Positions 15,938-25,679 of a stretch of 64,000 nucleotides of DNA are shown piece by piece. Each line of letters begins with the position of its first letter. The stretch's first letter is position 1. The translations under genes and the position numbers were made by a program. Below the pieces are notes generated by a model. The model made no database searches. It saw only the letters and a program-made list of their open reading frames with translations, and was not told the DNA's origin. The DNA is from Sphingobium vermicomposti (GTDB lineage: Bacteria; Pseudomonadota; Alphaproteobacteria; Sphingomonadales; Sphingomonadaceae). The stretch is from positions 248,001-312,000 of the forward strand of contig NZ_JAASQR010000004.1 of the NCBI RefSeq assembly GCF_011762025.1. Direction: 5' to 3'.

Positions 15938-18900
15938 ATGATCGGCAGAAATTCTGTGCGCGCGCCTATTCGTCTTGGGCTTGGTCTGAGTGTCAGTGTT
16001 CTCGCGCTTGGTGCGAGCAGCGTTTTTGCACAACAGGCGCCGAGCTTGACCTGCCCCGACGGCAGCGCCGGTCCACTCTGCATCATCAGCAATAGCGGCT
16101 CGACAGGACCGATTACCGGAACACTGGGTACTGCCATCATCGTCAATAACAGCGGCACGATCGCTGGCGATCCGGCAATCAGCGCCGGCCAGGCGGTCGT
16201 GCTTGCGGTCAGTAATGGGAGCGGTGGGATCATTGGCGGGGGTACGAACGCGATCATAGCGCCTGCCCGGACCGGCATTCCCTTGCTCAGCTTCAATGTG
16301 ACCAACGCTGGCACGATCAACGGCAATGTGTCCTATGTCGAACCCACACCGACTGCGCCGCAGAATCCACTGGCTGGCGCACTCTATTATTATATCTCCG
16401 ACGGCGGAACGCTGAACGGCAATCTGCAGCTCGGTACGGGCTTCAGCACCGCCAATTTCATCCAGCGCGGCAGCGATGACGGGGTAACCGGCACCATCGC
16501 AGCTGGTGGCGGCATCGACATCTACGCGCGCAGCTACAGCCAGTCACAGTCGCTTGAGCTCGGCGCACGCGCGCTGCCCACGACCTTCGAAATAGAAGGG
16601 TTCGAGACGCGAGGCGGCGCTACCACGCTGACGCTCTCGGGACAGGGAACTTCGATCAGCCTCATGGGCGATGGCAATGTCGTCAACAATGGCACGATCA
16701 ACCTGCTCAACACCGCGGGCCTTTATCCGCAGGGCGTGACCATCGTTCCTGCTGCGATCGGCTATTATCAGCAGCGCTTTGCGACCTTCCAGCGTTCCAA
16801 TGTGCCGCCGGGCACAGTTCCGCTCTACACGCCAACCTATGGCGATGCGCTGACCAGCTTTATCAACGAAGGCACCATCAATGGCGACATCCGGATCGCT
16901 GCGGCGAGTTTCGTCAACAATGACGAGATCAACCTCGCTACCAGCGGCATCGGTTCGGTTGTTACGACTTCGGCGGGGGATGATTTCCTGTTCCGCAACA
17001 CAGGAGCGATCGAGACGACCTTCACCGGCTCGCGCTCCTTCACCACGGACATTGAGCGGGAATTTGATAATGGCGTGAACGCGGCCGTCCGGATCCGCCA
17101 GGCCCTCGAGACCACCACTCTGGCGGGCGCAACCATTGAGAATAGCGGCATCATCACCGGCGGACTGGATGCCAATGTTGCGGCGGATGTCTTCTCGTTG
17201 ACCAATAGCGGCTTGATCGCTGGCATCGATACGAACGGCTTTTTCCAGCGCGGCCTGACGCTTCAAGTCGGTGCAATGGACCTGGTGCTGCCCAATGCCA
17301 ACGACGAATTTAACGCGGACAGCGCGTCCATCGTCAACACGGCGGATGGTGAGATCAGGGATGGCTTCTACGCCGCGGTCGCTTCTCAAAACCTCAATTT
17401 CGAAAACCATGGCACGATCACGGCGTCGGCGCGGGAGGGCGGTCAGGCATTGCTCATCCGCACTGGCCTGTTGCAGGATGATGGTCCGGGTGACGACGAT
17501 GTCGTGGACATCGCTGCGGAGAACTTTGCCTTCACCAACACAGGGATCATCGAAGGCGCAACCGAGGTCAATATCGCCAACCGAGTGGCGAGCTTTGACA
17601 ATAGCGGCACTGTGACGCGCACCGAGCTTGCCATCAATCAGGCTGATCCCCCGCGCTTTGGCGGCATGTCGGCCTTCGACGTGGAGTCGGAGACCGACGA
17701 AAGCCAGACGATCACGTTCAACAACAGCGGCAGCATTTTGGGTGAGGACAAGGGCGGATCGGGCCTTGTTCTGGGCGTAAAGGCTGGCGATGATGAGCTT
17801 GTCGGCGTTCCGGCGGCCAGTGCGACAGTCAATCTCGTCAACGGCGGTACGGTCAGGGCGACCGGAGGCGCAACGGTAACACCGGGCCAGTTCATTGGCC
17901 TTGGACAGGACACGGCCTATGTGTCGCAGATCGCGGCGCTGGGCGTGGATGTCGAAAGTACCGGCGCTGGCACAGTCAACATCGAGAATTTGGAAGGCGG
18001 GCTGATCCAGGCAGGCGGCGGGCTCACCGCGGTCGTCGCTGCGCAGGTCCAGGGGCTTCCGCAGCCATTCTGGGTATATAGTCCGATCGCCAACACCGAG
18101 GGCAGCCACACTGTCGCTGTTGCTGTCGCGGCCAAGACGGTCAACATCGTCAACAGCGGCACCATCCAGGGCGGCGCTGGCACCGATTACTTCCCCAACA
18201 CGCCGATCATCGACAATGCGATCGGTCAGCCCAACGGCTATCTTGCAGGAGCCATCCATACCAGCGGCGATCAGCTTGAGGATGAGAGCGGTTATCTGCC
18301 CTCGACCGATCATGTGACGAACACTGCCACCGGTGTGATCATCGGTTCGATCGACCTGAATGCTGGTGATGACCGGATAGACAATGCCGGCCAGATCAGC
18401 GGCGACATCTACATGCGCGAGGGCAATGACACGATCGTCAATGCGGGCACCATCACCGGAACGGTACAGATGGGCGAGGGCAATGACAGCTTCACGCACC
18501 TGCTGAGTTCAGCCGTGCTGAATGGAACGGTCGATGGCGGCGCGGGGGAGGACACGCTTTCCTTCGATATCACCGGTACGACCTACACCGGCTCGATTGA
18601 TCCATCACTCCGTCAGCTCTTCGCCAGCTTTGAGGTCGAGAAGATCATTGGCACAGGCAAGGTCGTCGTTCAGCAGACGGTGGAAGTCTCTGGCGGTGGT
18701 GAGCTGAATTTAACTCAAGGGTCGAGCATCGTCGTGGCGCCGGGTCAGACTGCGATCAGCGGCGGCACGCAAAGCGTCAGCATCTCGAATAGCGGCGAGG
18801 TCGTTGGCAATGTGGACCTTGGCGAAGGCGACAATCTTCTGACCAACGCGACCGGCGGCTCCATCACCGGCAACATCATCACCGGCAACGGCGCGAACAC

Positions 18901-20734
18901 GATCAGCAACCAGGGTGGGACGATCAACGGGAATGTCGTGGCTGGAAGTGGCACCGACAGCCTGGTCAATAGCGGCACTATCTCGGGCAATGTCGATCTT
19001 GGTGCGGGCGCCGATATGCTGACGATCAGCACCGGCGGCAGCTTCGGCGGCACGGTTGCTGCAGGCGGCGGCACCGATGTCCTCGCCTTCAATACCGGCA
19101 GCAGCTATGCGGCCCAGACGACGATCGACGGTTCGGCGTTCACGGGCTTTGAGCAGGTGAATAACACAGCAGGCGTCAACAGCTTCACCGGCGATCTCAA
19201 TGTCGAGGAAGTAACCGTCTCAGGCGGTCGCTTCATCGGTCAGGCAGGATCAACCCTGACCGGATCGGTTGATGTCAGCAACGGCGGTACTTTCGGCACC
19301 GCAGGCACCGTGAGCGGCGATGTCATGATCGGCACGGGCGGCACGCTGTCGCCGGGCGCATCTCCTGCTATCATGACGATCAACGGCAATCTGACCATCG
19401 CCAACGACACGACCACCACCTTCGAGTTCGTTCCTGTCGGGCAGAGCGATCAGATCATCGTCAATGGCGGCTCGGTGACGATTGGCGACAACACGACTGT
19501 CAATCTCACCGGCTCGCTGACACCTGGCGCGTCGCGTGACCTGATCGTGGTGAACGGCGGCGGCGCCATCACTGGCGACTTTGACATCGTCAATCGGAAT
19601 CCGGGCATTGTGGGCGTGCTCCGCAACAATGGCTCCACCTTGCAGTTGCTCGGCACCTTCGTGGCGCCCACCGGCATCTCCACCCAGGCCAATGCTGCTG
19701 TCGGCTATGTCAACGACCTGCTGATTGCAGGAACCGCGAGCACTGCGCTGATCAATGCCGTTCCGACACTGTTGAGCGGTGGCACCGCTAACGCAGCGGC
19801 CTTCGGGCAGCTGACGCCCGAAGCATATGCCAGTGTGTCCCAGCTTGGTGTCGAGCAGGGGCTGGCGCTCGCCAAGGCGGGCCGCGCAGGGCTTGCCGAA
19901 ACCACGCGCGAGATAGCTGGTCTCTTCAGCTTTGCGCAGGGCCTCGGCGACTGGCGCACGCTTAAAGGTCGTGGTTCAGCCGGCACATCGACGGCCAAGA
20001 GCCACAGCTATGGTGTCGTTGGTGGTATCGGCTTTGGCAGCGCAACCGCATCCATCGGCGCGTTCATCGGCTATATCGACAGTCGCCAGACGATCGCGCG
20101 CCTTGGCGCACGGACGAACTCCGATGGCCTGGTTGCCGGTCTTTCGGGCCAATTCATGAGCGGTGGCTTCGACGGGACCGCGACGATCGCCTATGACTGG
20201 AGCGAGGCCAACACGCGCCGCGCCGTGCCGGGCGCGACCGCGATGTCCGGCGACTATCGCCTCCGCAGCCTGGTGCTTGATGGCGTGGTCGGCTACAGCT
20301 TCCCCTTGGGCAGGTGGGCCGTCCACCCTGAGGTAGGCGTCACTCATATCTCCACCCGCCGTGGGGCGGCGAGCGAGACAGGCAGTGCCGCCTTCGCACT
20401 GTCTGTGGATGGCAACAAGACCAGCGCGACGTTTGTCGACGGCGCCATCAAGCTGAAGGGCGGTATTGGGGATGGCGCAATGTTCCACCCGTGGGCATCG
20501 GTAGGTCTGCGACACCAGCTTGAAGGTGAACGATCCGCCGCTCGCGCGGGGTTTGTTGGCAACGCCGAACGGTTCACGGTCGTTGGCGCAGACCGGAAGG
20601 ACACCATGGCAACGCTTGGCGCTGGTGCTAGCTACGATCTTGCTGCGGGGCTCAGCCTCTATGGCGCCTATCAAGGTGAATTTGGTGGGGGCCAGAGCCA
20701 CAACGTCAACGTCGGCGTGCGTTTTGCGTTCTGA
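15938..20734 (+). CDS. type Va autotransporter with repeat-rich passenger
   Basis: A 1598-residue surface protein. The signal peptide (MIGRNSVRAPIRLGLGLSVS, cleaved near VFAQQ) is followed by a passenger of about 1250 residues with many N-S-G-T-I and N-G-x-I/V repeats of the pectate-lyase-like beta-helix type (for example NSGTINGNV-like units). A C-terminal autotransporter barrel of about 280 residues starts near FSFAQGLGDWRTLKGR and ends VNVGVRFAF. There is no evident protease or lipase motif, so adhesion or surface structuring is the likely role. It follows a divergent LuxR gene and a GGAGGGGG ribosome site. Confidence 0.9.
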   Translation: MIGRNSVRAPIRLGLGLSVSVLALGASSVFAQQAPSLTCPDGSAGPLCIISNSGSTGPITGTLGTAIIVNNSGTIAGDPAISAGQAVVLAVSNGSGGIIGGGTNAIIAPARTGIPLLSFNVTNAGTINGNVSYVEPTPTAPQNPLAGALYYYISDGGTLNGNLQLGTGFSTANFIQRGSDDGVTGTIAAGGGIDIYARSYSQSQSLELGARALPTTFEIEGFETRGGATTLTLSGQGTSISLMGDGNVVNNGTINLLNTAGLYPQGVTIVPAAIGYYQQRFATFQRSNVPPGTVPLYTPTYGDALTSFINEGTINGDIRIAAASFVNNDEINLATSGIGSVVTTSAGDDFLFRNTGAIETTFTGSRSFTTDIEREFDNGVNAAVRIRQALETTTLAGATIENSGIITGGLDANVAADVFSLTNSGLIAGIDTNGFFQRGLTLQVGAMDLVLPNANDEFNADSASIVNTADGEIRDGFYAAVASQNLNFENHGTITASAREGGQALLIRTGLLQDDGPGDDDVVDIAAENFAFTNTGIIEGATEVNIANRVASFDNSGTVTRTELAINQADPPRFGGMSAFDVESETDESQTITFNNSGSILGEDKGGSGLVLGVKAGDDELVGVPAASATVNLVNGGTVRATGGATVTPGQFIGLGQDTAYVSQIAALGVDVESTGAGTVNIENLEGGLIQAGGGLTAVVAAQVQGLPQPFWVYSPIANTEGSHTVAVAVAAKTVNIVNSGTIQGGAGTDYFPNTPIIDNAIGQPNGYLAGAIHTSGDQLEDESGYLPSTDHVTNTATGVIIGSIDLNAGDDRIDNAGQISGDIYMREGNDTIVNAGTITGTVQMGEGNDSFTHLLSSAVLNGTVDGGAGEDTLSFDITGTTYTGSIDPSLRQLFASFEVEKIIGTGKVVVQQTVEVSGGGELNLTQGSSIVVAPGQTAISGGTQSVSISNSGEVVGNVDLGEGDNLLTNATGGSITGNIITGNGANTISNQGGTINGNVVAGSGTDSLVNSGTISGNVDLGAGADMLTISTGGSFGGTVAAGGGTDVLAFNTGSSYAAQTTIDGSAFTGFEQVNNTAGVNSFTGDLNVEEVTVSGGRFIGQAGSTLTGSVDVSNGGTFGTAGTVSGDVMIGTGGTLSPGASPAIMTINGNLTIANDTTTTFEFVPVGQSDQIIVNGGSVTIGDNTTVNLTGSLTPGASRDLIVVNGGGAITGDFDIVNRNPGIVGVLRNNGSTLQLLGTFVAPTGISTQANAAVGYVNDLLIAGTASTALINAVPTLLSGGTANAAAFGQLTPEAYASVSQLGVEQGLALAKAGRAGLAETTREIAGLFSFAQGLGDWRTLKGRGSAGTSTAKSHSYGVVGGIGFGSATASIGAFIGYIDSRQTIARLGARTNSDGLVAGLSGQFMSGGFDGTATIAYDWSEANTRRAVPGATAMSGDYRLRSLVLDGVVGYSFPLGRWAVHPEVGVTHISTRRGAASETGSAAFALSVDGNKTSATFVDGAIKLKGGIGDGAMFHPWASVGLRHQLEGERSAARAGFVGNAERFTVVGADRKDTMATLGAGASYDLAAGLSLYGAYQGEFGGGQSHNVNVGVRFAF

Positions 20735-20767
20735 TAAGAAGCCCGGCGGGCTCATGAATTCCCAATG

Positions 20768-20795
20768 GCGCTGCCGATCGCGAGGTCGGCAGCGC
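20768..20795 (+). terminator. hairpin after the autotransporter
   Basis: The ten-base arms GCGCTGCCGA and TCGGCAGCGC enclose an eight-base loop 33 bases after the stop. There is no T-run, so it may be a weak or Rho-assisted terminator, or an mRNA stabiliser. Confidence 0.5.
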
Positions 20796-21384
20796 TAGCT
20801 ACATGGGCTGAAACGCCGACGCATCTTCGACAAATGAGCGATCGGTAAGTTAACGGAAGCGGCTACCGACCCTTTGTCGCCATTCAGGCACCAATTTCGC
20901 ATCCTTAGGTTCGGACTGTCCGGTAACCGGCAGGTCGCGACCAACTCAAGACGTTCAGCATCTTTTATGTAAGCGTCAGCTTTATGCCGTAACCTGCCTT
21001 TCAGATCGCGCAAACCGGCCGGTCGGCTGTGCGCCATTCCAGCCTTTCCGCCTACTGGACGCTTACCCAAAAAAATCGGGCGGTCGCGATCGACCAGATT
21101 GGTGGATGACGGCACGGCCTCTTTAAGCACTAAGATGGAGGAAGCGGAGGCTTGTTCATGACGTTAGGCGAGTGTCAGCTTTACTCGCAGCTTCAGGTGG
21201 AAGCGGCCTTACCGCTTGGCGCGAAACAGTTCACTTTGCGCCTGAAGCCGCATAGATTGCAGAGGAAAAATCGCAGATTTCTACAGATTTTGCGTCTTTC
21301 TCTTCCGTTGTGAGAGTACATGATGGCAGCTATGGCATGTTAGCGTTCGCGCGGGTGCGGACGCAGATTTGAGTTTCGGAATCT
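20796..21384. other. gene-poor stretch with a partial repeat copy
   Basis: Frames here lack support. One 51-residue frame from ATG 21159 follows GGAGGAAGCGGAGG but resembles nothing. At about 21249-21275 the sequence CGCATAGATTGCAGAGGAAA matches part of a repeat found at 21808-21913 and 22510-22616. The region looks like decayed intergenic sequence. Confidence 0.4.
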
Positions 21385-21780
21385 ATGACGAAGATGTCAA
21401 AGGCTATGTGGCCTGTGAGCGTAGGCAGTATCGCTTTGCTTTCCTGTGCTGCTATGGTTGTACGGTTTGACGAGCAATTGACTAAGCCGCTCATAATGTC
21501 TGCCACTACGCTGCTTTTCTGCGCGGCACTCACTTTTAAGCGCCGTGCAGTTCTCGTTGCAAGGGCTCCAATACCGCTTGCCCGTGTCCGTCTTGTTTGG
21601 GCATCGGCCTTAGCTATTTCCTTAGTAGCAGCCGCCCTCTTTGTTTTCAGCCTCGATCCAAATGATCCCGATACCCCGGTCACATTGGGTGCGGAGTGCC
21701 TGTTGTTTTTAGCCATCCTCGTTTGGACGGGGGCGCTTGGCTGCGCTGAATGGTTTGAACGCTCTCGAATTCAAGATTAG
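21385..21780 (+). CDS. small integral membrane protein
   Basis: A 131-residue protein with four likely membrane helices (VSVGSIALLSCAAMVV; LIMSATTLLFCAALTF; LVWASALAISLVAAALFVF; LGAECLLFLAILVWTGALG). It ends in a short soluble tail. The G+C content is lower than in most neighbours. No family is recognised, and it stands alone between repeat copies. The hydrophobic pattern supports a real gene. Confidence 0.55.
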   Translation: MTKMSKAMWPVSVGSIALLSCAAMVVRFDEQLTKPLIMSATTLLFCAALTFKRRAVLVARAPIPLARVRLVWASALAISLVAAALFVFSLDPNDPDTPVTLGAECLLFLAILVWTGALGCAEWFERSRIQD

Positions 21781-21807
21781 CTCATTAAGTCGCGGCTCGG
21801 GAATCCA

Positions 21808-21913
21808 CTCAGAGTGAGCCACATTTTTTGCTAGGCTATTTTCCTCCTAAGCATAATATCGGCTGAAAATCCTGCGCTTAGATGGAGCAAGTCACAAATT
21901 GTAGAGAATTAAA
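21808..21913. repeat. about 105-base imperfect intergenic repeat, copy 1
   Basis: It shares with 22510-22616 the blocks GGCTGAAAATCCTGCGCT and GAGCAAGTC, the ATTGTAGAG end, and a similar leading segment (CATATTTT / CTAGGCTAT types). It follows the small membrane gene in a gene-poor area. No terminal inverted repeats or coding content were seen. Confidence 0.55.
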
Positions 21914-21955
21914 ATCTACGTGAAGTCCCGTATTTCTGCGGCTTCTACCAGCAGA

Positions 21956-22150
21956 TCAGCCCGATATTATCATGCTCGCGCCAAGCATCAGGCCCGCACC
22001 GTAGAACGCTGCAACAGACCAAAAATAAACTGGCGTTTGGTAGCGGCTTGGTTCTCGTAAAGGGGATTTGATCGGCATTTTTCCCGTGCGAAAACCGAAA
22101 AAGAGGCTTGAGGCGAACGCCAATACAAAGATGATGCCGATCACTTCCAA
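21956..22150 (-). CDS. small two-helix membrane protein
   Basis: About 64 residues: IGIIFVLAFASSLFFGFRTG, a hydrophilic middle (KMPIKSPLREPSRYQ), then a second helix FWSVAAFYGAGLMLGASMIIS. The start is TTG 22150 or the GTG two codons later, after AAGGGAA. It lies 21 bases downstream of another small membrane gene on the same strand. The alternative frame over the same bases is not hydrophobic and is rejected. Function unknown. Confidence 0.45.
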   Translation of the reverse strand: MEVIGIIFVLAFASSLFFGFRTGKMPIKSPLREPSRYQTPVYFWSVAAFYGAGLMLGASMIISG

Positions 22151-22171
22151 TCACTGGTTCCCTTCAAGTCA

Positions 22172-22471
22172 TCACACGGCGCTAGAAATTGCCTTTTCGT
22201 AATCAGCCACAAGCTGATTGAATTTGCGCTGCTCTTCGCGAATTTGCCGTTTGCGCCAGTGGACGATAATTAACAATGCGAATGCCGCAAAGGCACAGGT
22301 AACAGCTAGGCTGTAAGCGTCGTCGCGAATGGCAAGCGCGATGTAGCCGATCAATATCAGAGCCATCACCCATGTCGCGATTACGCAAAATGTCGTAAGA
22401 TGCCAGTAGAGAGGTGCCTCAGGCCGCCCGCTACTGGGATTGAATGTGACTTTCTGTGTAGGGCTCCACAT
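22172..22471 (-). CDS. small two-helix membrane protein with cytosolic coiled tail
   Basis: A 99-residue protein with helices LTTFCVIATWVMALILIGYIA and AVTCAFAAFALLIIVHW. These are followed by a charged stretch, RKRQIREEQRKFNQLVADYE, likely to form a helix or coiled coil. It forms a probable two-gene unit with the membrane gene at 21956-22150. No family is recognised. Confidence 0.5.
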   Translation of the reverse strand: MWSPTQKVTFNPSSGRPEAPLYWHLTTFCVIATWVMALILIGYIALAIRDDAYSLAVTCAFAAFALLIIVHWRKRQIREEQRKFNQLVADYEKAISSAV

Positions 22472-22509
22472 AGATCAGACTTGCCACAGGAGTAGGAGGC
22501 TGCGCTAGG

Positions 22510-22616
22510 CTTCACTCAAAGGGGGTCATATTTTCCTGGGCTATCTTTGTCCTAGACCTAATGTCGGCTGAAAATCCTGCGCTCCGGTCGAGCAAGTCGC
22601 ATAGATTGTAGAGGAC
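22510..22616. repeat. about 105-base imperfect intergenic repeat, copy 2
   Basis: This is the second copy of the element at 21808-21913. The GGCTGAAAATCCTGCGCT block is identical, and AAGTCGCATAGATTGTAGAGGA also matches the partial copy near 21249. The two full copies bracket the small membrane gene pair. Confidence 0.55.
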
Positions 22617-23142
22617 AAATCCCACGCCAAACTGCGATTTTCATAGAGCAAGGCTATTGTCCTACAGAGGTCCTCTACGGCCCGGCGGTTTCCTCTACGA
22701 GGTAAGGCGGCTTTCCCGATTAGCTGCCGGTGACCCGTCATCCTGAAGTCCGCAAACGGCGCCATAATTTGCAGCGTGATTGAATGACCGACTTCGACGG
22801 TCAGGGGAAGCGCTACAATCGTCCCATGTTGGCGATGTCGCCGCATGACCTAAACGGCGGCACGCGACCAATTTACGCCGTTCCGGTAAGGCTACAGGTA
22901 TGTCGGCTTACGCCGGAAACCGGTCACTTGAAAGTTTGACGGCTGCTGGTCGGCTAAAGCGCCGTTCAGCCATGAGCGTCGGATTTGTAACTCTCCAAGC
23001 GGCAGTTCGTTCGTATTCTAATTTCATAGCAAATCGCGCAGCCGCCCTGGTCGCAGACGATCTCCAGCCGTCCATCAATTGAAAAGACTGAAAATTTCTC
23101 TGTGCCGTGGCTAGCCAACAACGACACCTCCACCTATGAGCT
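22617..23142. other. gene-free stretch before the siderophore receptor
   Basis: No frame has a credible start or protein character. The sequence contains several short GTCGGC/GCCGAC and CCTCTACG repeats typical of decayed sphingomonad intergenic regions. The promoter of the receptor operon must lie at its right end. Confidence 0.4.
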
Positions 23143-23161
23143 AATGCGAATCGGTCGCATT
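23143..23161. promoter_or_regulatory. Fur-type operator candidate before the siderophore receptor
   Basis: AATGCGA-ATCGG-TCGCATT is a perfect seven-base dyad of 19 bases total, the size of a Fur box, 32 bases before the ATG at 23194. It contains the TGCRAR-N4-TCKCA core found at three other iron or heme promoters in this window. Confidence 0.6.
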
Positions 23162-23193
23162 TAGTGCGTTCTGGCTTGTAATCGGGGGTGTAG

Positions 23194-25401
23194 ATGGCTT
23201 CACATAAAATTGTCCGGCGCTTTCTGGCCTCGGGCGCTTTGGCCACGCTGGCGGTGGGATCAAACGCCGGGGCTGTGGAGGGCAGCCCATCTACTGACGC
23301 CGCACCTACAGCGGAACGTGCGCACACCGATGAGTCTATTGTTGTCACGGGCATCCGCCTTGTCGATACCTCGATCAGCGCGACCAAGAGCAACACGCCG
23401 CTTGTGGAGACGCCGCAGTCCATCTCCGTCGTCGACCTGGAGGACCTGCGGGCCCGCAGTGTTTTGTCGCTGGGCGACGCATTGACTTACACAGCGGGCG
23501 TCTTTGCTAACACCAAGGGCGTGACCTATGGCGGTGATGCTTTGGCCATTCGCGGCTTTGGCAACGACGGCACTACCGGCGCCGCGCCCAACACTTATAT
23601 CGACGGACTGCGGCTGGGTGGCACGGGCTATGTCAGCGGCGGCTTCGACCCCTACCTCTACGACCGGATCGAAATCGTCAAAGGCCCTGCGTCCGTGCTG
23701 TTCGGCCAGTCGGTGCCCGGCGGCCTGGTCAACATGGTGAGCAAGCGGCCAAAGGACGAGTTTGGCGGTGAGCTGCTGCTTCGCATTGGTTCTTTCGATC
23801 GCAAGCAGGTGGGGATAGATGTGACAGGCCCCCTCACTGCATCGGGCGACGTGACGGCGCGGATCGCCGGCACATGGTTCGAGACGGATGACATCTATCG
23901 TTTTTCCCACCGCAACCGCGTGCTCATCGCGCCGTCCCTGACCTGGAAGATCGGGGAAGACACCAGCCTGACCGTCCTGACCCACTATCAGGACGATGAT
24001 TTTGACGGTTCCACGCTGAACTGGCTGCCGACTATCGGCACGGTCATCGACAATCCCAACGGCACCATCTCGCGGGAATTATTCACGGGCGACCCCAATT
24101 ATCAGCGCTGGGATCGTGAGACGGCCTCTGCGGGCTACCAGTTCGAGCATCGTTTCAGCGATCTGCTGACCTTTCGCCAGAATCTACGCTATACCCACAC
24201 CAAGCTCGATAACCGGAACATCTACATCAACCGGCTGCTGGCGGATCGGCGCACTGCGTCACGGCAGGTGTTCGGCCTTAAGGAATATGCCGACGACCTG
24301 ACAATCGACAACCATGCCGCCTTCAGCTTCGCTACCGGAGCGGTGTCGCACAAGCTGCTGGTGGGTTTGGACTGGCAGAGGATGAAGAACGGGACCGACC
24401 GCGAGGTGATCCTGAATGGCCGCACGCTCGACGTCTTCGCGCCCGTATATTTCCAGACGATCGGGCCCCGCAATTTCTTCCGGAAGCAGGATTATCATCC
24501 GGAACAGACCGGTCTCTATGCGCAGGACCAGATTTCGCTGGGCGATTGGCGCCTGCTGGTGGGCGTGCGGCAGGACTGGGCATCGTCCAAGACCTATGAC
24601 TATCCGACCAATCGCACACTCAAGACCAAAAACAAGGCTCTGACGACGCGGGTGGGGCTGCTCTACAAGTTCGACAATGGGCTGGCGCCCTATGCCAGCT
24701 TCTCCGAAAGCTTTGTTCCGCAATATGGCACCGACGCACGGGGCACGACCTTCGATCCGGAACGCGGCCGCCAGTATGAACTGGGCGTGAAATATCAGCC
24801 TGGCGATGGCAAGAGCATGATCACTGCGTCGCTGTTCGACCTGCGCCGCCGGAACTATGTGACGCCTGATCCTGACAATATCGGATTCGGCAAGCAGACG
24901 GGCGAGGTGCGGATGCGCGGCCTGGAACTGGAAGCCAATGTCGATCTTACGGCCGGGTTCAGCGCGGTGGCAGCCTACACGCTGCTCGATTCCCGCGTGA
25001 CCAGCAGCAATGATACCGTGTCCGGCATCAACCCTGAGACTTTGGCGGTGGAAGCCCGGCGGCAACAGGGCCTGCGCCTGATGGCCGTGCCGCGCCACAA
25101 TGCGTCGCTGTGGCTAAACTATGCCAGCCCGGTCGGAGTGATCATCGGTGCAGGCGCGCGCCATTCCAGCTTCACCTATGGCGACGCGGCGAATCTGTCG
25201 CGCGTGCCCGCCTTCACCCTGTTCGACGCCTCGTTGCGCGTCGATCTCGGCAAATGGGTGCCGTCGCTGGGCGGCCTGGAGCTGTCAGTGAAGGCGAACA
25301 ACCTCTTCGACAAGACCTATGTGTCGTCCTGCGCTGGCATCGATCGCTGCTATTACGGACAGGCGCGCAACGGCACCATCGACTTGGCATGGCGCTGGTG
25401 A
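23194..25401 (+). CDS. TonB-dependent siderophore receptor
   Basis: A 735-residue outer-membrane receptor. The signal peptide ends near AVEGS and the TonB box region is ESIVVTGIR. The plug contains VETPQSISVVDLEDL, ALAIRGFG, VKGPASVLFGQSVPGGLVNMVSKRP and the YIDGLR turn. The barrel ends GTIDLAWRW. This plug signature is that of FhuA/FoxA-like ferric-siderophore receptors. Three inner-membrane genes follow in an operon (DUF3649, PepSY, DUF3325), a set common in hydroxamate iron uptake. There is no STN domain, so it does not signal through FecR. The exact siderophore is unknown. Confidence 0.9.
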   Translation: MASHKIVRRFLASGALATLAVGSNAGAVEGSPSTDAAPTAERAHTDESIVVTGIRLVDTSISATKSNTPLVETPQSISVVDLEDLRARSVLSLGDALTYTAGVFANTKGVTYGGDALAIRGFGNDGTTGAAPNTYIDGLRLGGTGYVSGGFDPYLYDRIEIVKGPASVLFGQSVPGGLVNMVSKRPKDEFGGELLLRIGSFDRKQVGIDVTGPLTASGDVTARIAGTWFETDDIYRFSHRNRVLIAPSLTWKIGEDTSLTVLTHYQDDDFDGSTLNWLPTIGTVIDNPNGTISRELFTGDPNYQRWDRETASAGYQFEHRFSDLLTFRQNLRYTHTKLDNRNIYINRLLADRRTASRQVFGLKEYADDLTIDNHAAFSFATGAVSHKLLVGLDWQRMKNGTDREVILNGRTLDVFAPVYFQTIGPRNFFRKQDYHPEQTGLYAQDQISLGDWRLLVGVRQDWASSKTYDYPTNRTLKTKNKALTTRVGLLYKFDNGLAPYASFSESFVPQYGTDARGTTFDPERGRQYELGVKYQPGDGKSMITASLFDLRRRNYVTPDPDNIGFGKQTGEVRMRGLELEANVDLTAGFSAVAAYTLLDSRVTSSNDTVSGINPETLAVEARRQQGLRLMAVPRHNASLWLNYASPVGVIIGAGARHSSFTYGDAANLSRVPAFTLFDASLRVDLGKWVPSLGGLELSVKANNLFDKTYVSSCAGIDRCYYGQARNGTIDLAWRW

Positions 25402-25679
25402 AGCAGCGCGCTCCCAGTCGGCGGGCGGTGCTGAACCGCATCGCCGCCGGGCTGGGTGGCGGCTATGCCGTGGCCGCGCTGGCCGCGTCCGGGCTGGCGG
25501 CCATGCTGCCGGGGTCGGCCATTGAGGCTGCGGTGACGGCACATCTGTTGGCCTATCTGCTGTTAGTGCTGGTGGCTCTTGCCGTGTTCGTGCCGCGCCG
25601 GGGCACGGTCGCATGGGCAATCGTCCTCCTGCCCAGTGCTGCCTTCCTGCTGGCCGGATGGTTGGGGGGCAGAGGGTGA
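25389..25679 (+). CDS. DUF3649 family membrane protein of the iron operon
   Basis: A 96-residue protein with three hydrophobic segments (GGYAVAALAASGLAAMLPG; LLAYLLLVLVALAVFV; AIVLLPSAAFLLAGWLGG). The ATG lies inside the end of the receptor gene (13-base overlap), indicating translational coupling. DUF3649 proteins are found in this position beside PepSY and DUF3325 proteins in siderophore operons. The biochemical role is not established. Confidence 0.72.
   Translation: MALVKQRAPSRRAVLNRIAAGLGGGYAVAALAASGLAAMLPGSAIEAAVTAHLLAYLLLVLVALAVFVPRRGTVAWAIVLLPSAAFLLAGWLGGRG

Noticed and set aside
16544-18499. 651-codon minus-strand frame inside the autotransporter
   Set aside because: The repeated GGC/GCC-rich passenger creates long antisense frames. 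No protein family is visible in it.
20795-21130. Possible 111-residue minus-strand gene
   Set aside because: Basic, low-complexity protein with no ribosome site, in repeat-containing intergenic sequence.
22541-22846. Possible 101-residue minus-strand gene
   Set aside because: It runs across a copy of the intergenic repeat and shows no protein character.
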